From NCBI GenBank assembly GCA_027924585.1, contig BSBM01001138.1, positions 6,620,001 through 6,684,000 of the forward strand: a stretch of DNA of 64,000 nt. The letters are read 5' to 3'. Source of the stretch: Larix kaempferi. Its lineage: Eukaryota; Streptophyta; Pinopsida; Pinales; Pinaceae. Made by a program: the position numbers and the translations under genes. The stretch's first letter is position 1. Each line of letters begins with the position of its first letter. Below, one piece after another: positions 55,615 through 64,000 of this stretch. Below the pieces are notes generated by a model. It did not search any database, was not told the origin of the DNA, and was given only the letters and a program-made list of their open reading frames with translations.

Positions 55615-58600
55615 GAAACAACATGGTCTCCATTGTTTTCTCGGGAAGGTGAGGAAACTTGTCGATTAGTTCAGTAGCAGAGTACCATTTTCCTTGTGCT
55701 GGGATCTGTCCTGCTTTAGCAACCTGAAACAAGGGAATTGTGTTCGTCCTTGTATGGCATACTTGTCGTCCCACAATGGTGTCACAAGGAAGAAGCTCTT
55801 GAACATCTAGATGGATGTCATTGGGTTCTGTTGTCTGCAATTCGTTTTGTTCCAACAGTGGTGCATGGTATGGTCGAAGTAGATCCACATTGAATACTGG
55901 ATGTAGACCAAGACATGAAGGAATGTTGAACTGGAAATCGTTTTCGCCAATCTGCTGAAGAATAATGTATGGACCATATCGCAAAGGTTTCAACTTCTTG
56001 TATGGGCCAGTGAAGCGCTCCTTCTTTAGATGTAACCAAAACTTATCCCCAATTTGGAATGAATGAGGGATATGATGCTTGTCGTGTCGTGCCTTAGCTT
56101 TCACGTTTTCTCTGTGAAACATGTCATGTGCTTGTCGCTGGATGTCACAAATCTGTTCTCGAAACTTCAATGCTTTGTCAACTTCTCGCTGGTTGTGGTT
56201 GGTGTCATTCGAATGTGTCGAGGAGTTGATCAAGTCGATAAGCGTTGAGGGTTGAAATCCGTAACAGATCTCAAATGGACTCTTTCCTGTAGAGTTGTGC
56301 TGAGCACGATTGTAGCTATGTTGTATGTATGGAAGACCTTCATCCCATGTTTGTCGATGCTTGTGGTTGTACATGCGAAACAGTTGTACGACCAAGTGAT
56401 TCACAACTTTTGTATGTCTGTCGGTCTGAGGATGGAAAGCTATCGAAAATGAGAGCCGTGTGTCTAGTTGTTTACAAAGAGTCTTCCAAAAGCTGCTGAC
56501 GAATCTAGAATCTCTATCGGAGATAATGGTTGTTAGTAAACCGTAGTGTTTCCACACATGTTCGAAGAAGAGTTGCGCGGTCTGCTGTGTTGTAGTCGTC
56601 TTCTTGCATGGAATGAGAATGGCCATCTTGGAAAATCTGTCGACTACTAATAAGATCGCATCATGCTAATGTTTGGTAGTAGGATATCCGGTCAAGTAGT
56701 CCATAGAAATAGATTCCCATGGTCAACTAGGAACTGGAAAAGGTGTGTACAATCCCTGTCATCGATTAGGCGGTTTAGCATTGGCACAAACCATGCATGA
56801 TCGAATGTACTTATTGACATCGGTTTTAAGTGAATGCCAAAAGAAATACTTCTGGAGAATAGCAAGTGTCTTTGCTGCTCCAAAGTGTCCTGTAGTCTTG
56901 CTATAGTGCGCATCCCAAATGAGCTCTTGTCGATGCTCACCTGTCGATACACAAAGCTGTCCAAGCTTGTATAGCAAGGTATCTTTCAGGAAATAGTCGG
57001 CGGTCGACGACTTGTTAGTTTGAAGATGTCGATAGACTGGTCAAAAGTTGATGTCTTCCTGATACAACTGAGGCCAAGTAGTGGTGTCATATCCCTGCAT
57101 ACTCATCACTGTACAAAGGAGAGTAATGGGTAGTCGGCTTAGACAATCGGTAGCGGCGTTAGCTTTCCCTTTCTGATACTTAATTACCAACTGAAATTGA
57201 TGTAGGTAATTAATCCACTTAAGTTGTTGAGTTGTTTGTAGTTTTGACTGGGTCAGAGCGAACTGAAGAGGCTTATGGTCAATGAGGATGATCGTTTCCT
57301 TGCCAAGGATGTAGTGCCTCCATTGCTTGAGAGCTTGCACAATGGCATACATTTATTTTTCATATGTCGAATATATTATAATAGTGTCATTAAAAGTTTC
57401 AGAGTGAAAAGCTACTAGGTGACCAGACTGAGTGATCACAGCGCCCAAGGAATAGTCCGATGCGCCCGTCTCAATCTCAACGGGCTGATGCAAATAAGGT
57501 AACACAAGTACTGGTGCAGTGCAGAGCTTATGCTTGATCTGTTCAAATGTTGCTTGTTGTGTCGATGTCCATTTGAGGACACTTTTACCACTTCCTTTCG
57601 TCAACTGATTCAAGGGCCAGGCTATGTGACTAAATCCGAGTATGAATCGTTGATAGAAATTCACCAAACCAAGAAAAATTATTAGTTCTTGAATGCTGTG
57701 GGGAATGGGCCAATCATTGAGAATTTGTTCTTTTTTTTCTGGGTCGACATGAATGCCTGCAGAGTCGATTACAAACCCCAAATATTTGATGTTGTTCATC
57801 GCAAAGGAACACTTGTCTATGTTCAAGTAAAGTCGATGTTGCTGGAGAGTGTCAAGGACTTGCTGAAGTTGTCTGACATGTTCTTCCCATGACCGAATGA
57901 AAATCGGTATGTGTCAAGATAGGCAATGAACCATTTTCCGATGAAAGGTCGAATAATGTTATCCATGTATCGCATGAAGGTCGCAGGTGCATTGGTTAAG
58001 CCAAAAGGCATGACTAACCACTCAAACAATCCTTCCTTGTTCTTGAAAGTAGTTTTCCATACATATGAGGGCTCGATTGGAATTTGATGATATCCCAACT
58101 TGAGTTCGAGCTTAATAAAAAATGTAGCACCTTTCAGACAGACAATGAGCTCGTCTATCCGCGGTAGAGGGTACCGATTCTTCACCGATATTTTGTTGAG
58201 TTCCCTGTAGTCGATGTAGTACATGCGCCAAGTCCCGTCTTTCTTTGGAACGAGGACGATTGGACTTCCACAAGGGGAGGAGCTGGGTCGAATATGGCCT
58301 TTGTCGATCAAATCTTGGCTTTGTCTGTGAATCTCTTCATTTTCGAGATTGGATCTTCTGTAGACAGATGCGTTAGGAAAAGAAGAACCGGGTGCAAGTT
58401 CAATAGAGTATTTTACCTAACAATGTAGAGGTACTTTGTCGGGAACTTGGAATAGGTTCTGGTACTCATCAATAATATTGTCGATTTGCTGCTTCTGTTG
58501 GGAGCTACACTGGTCAGTGACTCGACTAGTTGCTGCAGTCTTCCTAGAATGTTGTGGCTTTATCATAATCAATGCCAATTTCTGAGCATGATTGATGAGC

Positions 58601-58700
58601 TTCTTTATCTGTTTAGTAGATATCATTGGAACCGTTGGTGTAAGTCGTCGTTCTGGTATGCTGTACTGTTGATTGCGAATTCTGACAATCACCTTCTGTG
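55615..58700 (-). pseudogene. Gypsy pol: RT, RNase H and integrase, heavily damaged
   Basis: RT: ELNKISVKNRYPLPRIDEL (~58180) and [18 protein letters not shown] (~57985). At the catalytic site the frame reads IAYLDTYRF: a base is lost beside the second Asp, and RT continues in another frame (57826 down). RNase H: VEIETGASDYSLGAV, where Gly replaces the usual catalytic Asp, and an in-frame TAA near 57353. Integrase: finger residues HSLKTDV..CMVCANAK (~56800), stops at three places, catalytic positions SMDYLTG, ISDRDSRF and TDRHTKVV, where Lys stands for the catalytic Glu. A GPY-like motif (LRYGPYIILQQI) and a possible degenerate chromodomain (~55700) follow. The family is a chromovirus or close relative. 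Confidence 0.85.
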
Positions 58701-59160
58701 GTCATGATTGGTAACTTCCATGGTGATCCCATAGGTAAGGCTTCCCAAACAGGGCGTCGACTACGGAGAAAGGTGCTACATCGCAAAGTACTTCATCTTC
58801 AAATGCCTTTATGAAGTAGGCAAGCTTTCATTGTTGAGCGATACTTAGCTCTTGTCCATCCTTCATCCAACTGATGTTGTAAGGCTGAGGATACAGAGTG
58901 GTCACAAGACCTAGTTTCTTCACAAGATCTTCAGAAACAAAGTTCTTCTGGATTCCATTGTCCACAATCAGATGTAATGGATTGTTTTGAACCCATATCT
59001 GTGTATGGAACAGGCGCTCTCATTAATCCTCGTCGACGATAGTTGCGGCTATTGGATTTTTCGATGTCAAAAGAGTCCTTGCTTCTGGGTCAGATTCTAC
59101 CATAGTTTTGTCGAACGCTTCGGATGTCGACACTTTTTCCAAAAATGTATTCTGAGCTTT
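58701..59160 (-). pseudogene. Gypsy protease region of the 55-60 kb element
   Basis: Around 58970 the frame reads NPLHLIVDNGIQKNFVSEDL, a retropepsin active-site block (DNG with Ile following). VVDALFGKPYLWDHHG lies near 58730. Stops interrupt it. It cleaves the polyprotein in intact relatives. Confidence 0.7.
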
Positions 59161-59970
59161 GCATTCAGTTGTATCATGCTAAGATGAGTGATGGTAGTCG
59201 CACCATTTTTTGGTCGGTTGCTTGCTGTGTTCCCTTTTGTGAAAAGGCTTTTTGCTGTGATCTGGATTTGGCAAGGTTGGCTGAGAATATTTTGACTTGT
59301 CGAAGTCAGCTGGTGCCATCTTGTCGAGTGGTTGTCCCGATGTCGGCTTTGTCACAAAGCATGCTTTTCCCTTCTACTTGGTTTCAAGTTTGCTGGCATA
59401 GTGGAATGCATCTATAGGCGTATTGACAGTCAAAAACTCCATCTCTTGCTGAATGTATTGGGATAATATGCTGATGTACTTCAGAACAAGCAATTTCTCC
59501 TCTTCTTGAACGCCAAGTCTAGCCATGAGTCGGTAGAACTCATCGGTGTAGCTTTGTATGGACTGGTCTTTCCATTTCCTTAGTTACTGCCACTTCTTAT
59601 ACTGCTTCTCGAGGTACTTGGGTGGGTAAAATTCCTTTTGGATGTGTTCGAAGAATTTCTCCCATGTGTCGATGGGGTCTTCATTTTTCTCCATCTTTGT
59701 TGAAAGATTCTCCCACCAGCATTGCATAAATGTTGACATCTTTAAGGATGAAATGGTGATCTTGCCGGCTTCTAAGAGTTGATTTATAGAGTAATAGGAG
59801 TCCAATTGTTGAACCCAATTGTCGACGAATTTTGCATCAGTCTTTCCTTGTAGATTCGGTATGTCCAAATTCATTCACACTTTGAAGGATTTGATTTTGT
59901 CGGAGTTCTTTCTTGTCAGAAATGCTCCTGAATTCGAAGCAAATCGTGCAAGAATTTTGTTGAACTGGGC
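59161..59970 (-). pseudogene. Gypsy gag of the 55-60 kb element
   Basis: The best stretch is 59584-59874, with NLQGKTDAKFVDNWVQQLD and WWENL typical of Gypsy gag. A knuckle-like WCDYHHSS..DTTECK remnant lies near 59170-59200. Stops and shifts are present throughout. Confidence 0.75.
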
Positions 59971-60199
59971 GAACATCTCAGTTCATTGTCGAGCCAACGC
60001 TTGCTCTATGAGTTGTTGTGTCTCGTCGATTGCATGTCTTTCGCCTGTTTCTTCTGCCATCTCTGAAGGTAGTGTTTGCTTGGATTGCTGAGTCTGGGAC
60101 CATGTTTGAACCCTCATAAGTCAGGTAACTTCGATGGAAGTGTCTACGCAAAACTTAAGTACGAGCAAAGCTGATGCGCTCTGACGAAGCTGTGAATCT

Positions 60200-60211
60200 G
60201 CTCTGATACCA
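60200..60211 (-). other. primer-binding site of the 55-60 kb element
   Basis: gctctgatacca (complement of tggtatcagagc), 1 bp from the LTR. Confidence 0.9.
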
Positions 60212-60212
60212 A

Positions 60213-60719
60213 TGATCCACTCGGGGCAAGAGGTCGATGGGGACAACAGTTCGACTGAATGAGTCAGCTCTGTTATGATGGAAGCATAAGAACTATAATA
60301 AGAAAGCAGGGTTACACTACGTAGATAAACAAAAATACACACAGACAATATGCAGGAATGCGAACTGATCTTCTCTATTACCTGATGTAAAGATCCGGAC
60401 TGATAAGATGTATATTACAATAATTTACATGCTTATATAAAGAGTGCTGAGACACTTGGGTTCCTTCCCGTTATGTTCAGTTATAAAGAAGTTACAACGG
60501 TTTGACAGTTCAACCGTTACGGTCGATTGGAAGACATAGAGACAGTCTATCAAACTTCGACAGTCGCAAGTGACAGGTTGACGCTGCATGTCAACATCGC
60601 GAAATTGTGAGGTCATTGAACGTGTTGAAGGTGCGAAGTTTTCGAAGTCGTGTCGACGATGATGACTTGTCGTAGTAGATGTCGACATTCGAAAACAATG
60701 CCAACTGGGATATGGATAA
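60213..60719 (-). repeat. 5' LTR of the 55-60 kb Gypsy element
   Basis: 507 bp. Same ends as the left LTR except that the terminal ca has decayed to aa; shorter through internal deletions. Confidence 0.85.
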
Positions 60720-61680
60720 AAAAAGTGCGATAAAATAAAATGTGAATACTTTGCTTATCCAATTCATTAATTAAATGTCATTTTTTTTTAAATCGTGTTC
60801 TTTAAGAAATAATGTAATTTGTTTAGAAGTCGCGCTCGATAAAAATGAGGGTTACTAAGTTCTCCCTCCTATTGATTGTGTGCACAAACTATAAAATGAT
60901 GTGATCGTGTAGAATGTGCATACTTTGTCGATTCTATTTATTAAACAAAATGGCATTTTTTAAAAAGTTGTTTTTTAAGAAATGATGTAAATTTTTTAGA
61001 AGTCGTGCTTTTTGAAAATGAGGGGTACTAAGATCTTCCTCTTACCGATTGCGTGCAAAACCTATAAAAAGATGCAACCACATAGAATATGCATACTTTG
61101 TTGATTCCATTTATTAAATAAGGGGCATTTCATTAAAAATCGTGGTTTTAAGAAATACTGAATTTTTTTAAAAGCCGTCATTTTTAAAAACAAGGGGTAT
61201 TGAGCTCTTCATGTTACCAATTGCATGCGAAACCTATAAAAAGGTGCGATCACGTAGAATGTGCATACTTTGTTGATTCCAGTTATTAAATAAATGACAT
61301 TTTTTTACAAACTCGTGTTTTTAAAGAAACAATAGATTTTTTTTTTAAGTTGTGATTTTTAAAAACGAGGGGTACTAAGCCCTTTCTATTAATGATTGTG
61401 TGTGCAACCTATATAAAGGTGTGATCACATAGAATGTTCATACTTTGTTGATTCTATTTATTAAATAAATAACATTTTCTTAAAAAATCATGTTTTTAAA
61501 TCAATGATGGAATTTTCTTTAAAAGTTGTCATTGAGTACTAATCCCTTCCTCTTGCCAATTGCATGTGCAACCTATAAAAGGGTGCGATCACATAGAATG
61601 TGCATACTTTGTAATTTCTATTTATTAAACAAATGTTTTTTTTAAGTCATGTTTTTTAAGAAATAATGATTTTTTTTTAT
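60720..61680. repeat. ~172-bp tandem array, right segment
   Basis: Unit marks (cctataaa or variant) at 60888, 61061, 61233, 61408 and 61572, i.e. spacing 173, 172, 175 and 164 bp. Units share gcgatcacgtagaatgtgca, tactttgttgattcc and ggggtactaag. Diverged 10-20% by eye. Confidence 0.85.
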
Positions 61681-61692
61681 ATCGTGATAATA

Positions 61693-61935
61693 TGAAAAAT
61701 GTCCAACAAACCAATGACATATTCCACCCATGAATTTCCTTTCTCTTCTCATCATTTTTATATAATATAAAATCAAATATATAACATATCCCTCCATGGA
61801 TTTCCTTTCCTCTTCTCATCATTTTTATATAATATAACTGAAAATATTTATTGTGAATTTCTTATATTTATATAATACTTTGAAAGAATGAAAAATACTT
61901 TATTTTAAATAATCATTATATTTAAATTAAATGCA
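61693..61935 (+). repeat. flanking direct repeat, right copy
   Basis: Partner of 53870-54170, with the same ordered motifs ending ttattttaaataatcattat. Lies directly after the tandem array. Confidence 0.75.
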
Positions 61936-62233
61936 TATTTTCAAAATATTTAATATAATATGGAGATTTGTAATATTTTAATTTTTATAAATTATGGTGA
62001 ATTAAAAATGGTTTTTTTAAAGATGTTCAAGTATAAAAATAAAATTATAAAGTAAATTTTTTTAAAGTTTAATAAACTAAAATTAGTTTGAATAAAGATT
62101 AATGGTCATCATTATCAATAATGTTCATTTACTTGTTAGAATAATGTTTCTCATATTTTGAAAATAATACATAATAAAAACTCATCAATAATGATTAAAA
62201 CATCTAATATAATAAACACATTAAATAAAACAA

Positions 62234-62295
<62 letters not shown>

Positions 62296-64000
62296 TTATT
62301 TATTTTCACCCGCGTATATATATATATATATATATATATTAATATTAAGAAAACTAAAAACTTATACATGCTACATTAAGAAAAATTCAAAATCTAAAAT
62401 AATAAGATTAGCTTATGTAATCAAAGTAAATATAAACATTTAAAAATGAAAAAAATGTTATCATAAAAATAGATGTTTATGTTTTGAAGTGATAAAACAT
62501 ATTTATAATATATGGAAAGTGTTCTAATTTTTTATTATTATGATTTTATTAGTATGTTTTTAAGAGTAAAAAATCTATAATATATGAAAAGTGTTTTAAA
62601 TGTTTTATTATGTTTTTTTTAAAGAAATATTAAGGATTTGATTTTTAAAAAAAAGAAATATATAGTTTTGTGAATTGTTTGTTAAACAAGATTGCTAAGC
62701 TATTCGTAAGTTGGGTTACTCATCAATTTTAATATTTTTTATGTTATTTGTCTAACTTTTTAACTGGGAATTTTTATTTTGAATTCTTAAATATATTATT
62801 TTTTTTATTTGAAAATATATAATTATTATAAGTTTTCAATCTTTCAAATATATTTTAAAATTTCTTGTTTTTTACACATTTATAATTATTTTATCAATAA
62901 AACTTAAAACTTTTTATTTTAAAAATAATATAATTTTATTTTAATTATTATAAATTTTTCACTCTTCAAATGCATTTTAAAATTTCCATAGAAACTCTTA
63001 AAAAAAAACTACATTTCCTGATTAATAAAACTTTTTATTTTTAAAGTAATCTGACTTGATATTTTTGAGAAAGAAGAAAAATGCTCCTTTACTTATGGCG
63101 CCCAACCTAGTTTATATTAATATTATCTTAAATATTTTGGCATACATTTACATTCGTAAAATAATAAATTTAGGCTTCTCCTCAATCTTGTGTTGTTTTA
63201 ATGTTTTTTAATATACAAAGAAGATGTATTTATGAAAATAATAGCTTATAATTAAATAAAAATAACTTTTAAACATATTTTTGACATATCATATTATATA
63301 TAATATTTTTAAAATTAAATAAGAGTTATGAGGTGGTAATGTCCTCTACATTGCCAAGAGTTCTTGTTGTAAAACAATAAAAAAAAATAGTGAGAGAACA
63401 TTTTCACACACAAAATATATTTTTCTATTTCGAATGCTTCACACAAGTTACATATTTATATGAATAAGCGAACTCTCTAGATCCATGAACTGTGGATCTA
63501 GATAACTATGACACTCTGACACCAACTCACAATTTATGTGAGTTCCAATGTACAACTAAGCAAACCACAATTACATCACAACCTATAAGCATATCTCTAA
63601 TATTCATGAATGCATTACTTCTAACAAAAACAATAGCTATAGAAAAAAGAATGTAAAGTGAAAAGTATATTTAGATTAGTTTGCCACTATAGAATGTAAA
63701 TGTGATTCATTTGCCATGTGATCCCCTAAGTTCCTTCTCAACTAATTATTGGTGTGTATAAATTGTAAGCAAATTATCCCATGCAATACTTGAAAAGGTT
63801 AAGATACTTTACTTTGATTGACAGAATACTACAAATGCATAGATACTTTCTGCATAAATAATTACGAGACTAAATCAGCAATATGATTTTATGATTATCC
63901 AACCTCCTATCAATCTTTTGAAGCAACAATTAGTATCTTTTATGATTCTCATCTATTTTTATAAGCCAATAGTCTTTTGAAGTAGCAATTAATAGATTTT
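61936..64000. other. very AT-rich DNA, no gene recognised
   Basis: Long A/T runs and no recognisable coding. A short inverted repeat ctagatcc..ggatctag lies at about 63477-63501. Confidence 0.55.
62235..62290. repeat. (TA)n microsatellite
   Basis: About 28 TA units. A second run of about 12 lies at 62315-62339, and 25 bp of ttta-rich and cg-containing sequence separate them. The open frame reading Ile-Tyr repeats across it is an artefact. Confidence 0.95.

Larger units (their letters stand above)
55054..60719 (-). mobile_element. decayed Ty3/Gypsy element inserted in the tandem array
   Basis: 5666 bp, minus strand. LTRs 55054-55599 (546 bp) and 60213-60719 (507 bp, with deletions). PBS 60200-60211 and a purine tract at 55600-55614. 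The probable duplication is aaaaa (55049-55053 and from 60720), hard to judge in an A-run. LTRs differ by many substitutions and indels, so this is an older insertion. Joining the flanks restores the array unit cctataaaaa/gtgcgat. Confidence 0.9.

Noticed and set aside
62158-62379. 73-codon ORF rich in Ile-Tyr
   Set aside because: Translation of a TA microsatellite.

Overview
This is nuclear DNA from a plant with a large, transposon-dense genome. The evidence is the plant LTR-retrotransposon lineages present (Ty1/Copia primed by initiator-Met tRNA, Ty3/Gypsy chromoviruses with chromodomain), an AT-rich background, nested insertions and the absence of any intact host gene. A gymnosperm-like genome would fit, but the sequence does not prove it. 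No complete cellular gene, tRNA or rRNA gene was recognised. Nearly every recognisable coding stretch is transposon-derived and broken.

Layout. 1-1.8 kb: AT-rich DNA with small repeats. 1.8-10.7 kb: an old minus-strand Gypsy gag-pol remnant split by a complete plus-strand Copia element (Copia-1, 2545-9540, TSD tgtct). 10.7-13 kb: unassigned. 13.0-16.8 kb: a Copia-type LTR and a 1.75-kb tandem duplication, each copy carrying an antisense gene fragment with a poly(A) trace. 16.8-23.7 kb: mostly unassigned, with one isolated LTR plus PBS (19586-20053) and two small unknown ORFs. 23.7-25.2 kb: a minus-strand LINE ORF1 remnant holding two inverted copies of a TIR element. 25.2-36.1 kb: a gag-protease-only Gypsy element whose 3' LTR is split by a very young minus-strand Copia element (Copia-2, 27970-35230, TSD attgg). 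37.9-50.4 kb: a complete hAT DNA transposon (8-bp TSD tttatgga) whose transposase gene is split, apparently inside an intron, by a complete Tekay-type chromovirus (39823-48796, TSD aaggt). 50.4-51.8 kb: a 96-bp tandem repeat and a solo Copia LTR (TSD ctacc). 53.3-61.9 kb: direct repeats and a ~172-bp tandem array split by a fourth LTR element, a decayed Gypsy (55054-60719). 61.9-64 kb: very AT-rich DNA with a TA microsatellite.

How the parts relate. Target-site duplications give the order of insertion: Gypsy into hAT, Copia-2 into Gypsy, Copia-1 into an older Gypsy, Gypsy into the tandem array. The most notable biology is the Copia-1/Copia-2 lineage. Both copies lack integrase and share the same internal reverse-transcriptase deletion. 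In the place of integrase they carry an unexplained segment with splice-site-like borders. Copia-2 nevertheless has LTRs differing at only three aligned bases, so a coding-defective lineage seems to have been mobilised recently in trans. Its LTRs and a related solo LTR share a hairpin at the TATA box whose stem changes are compensated between copies.
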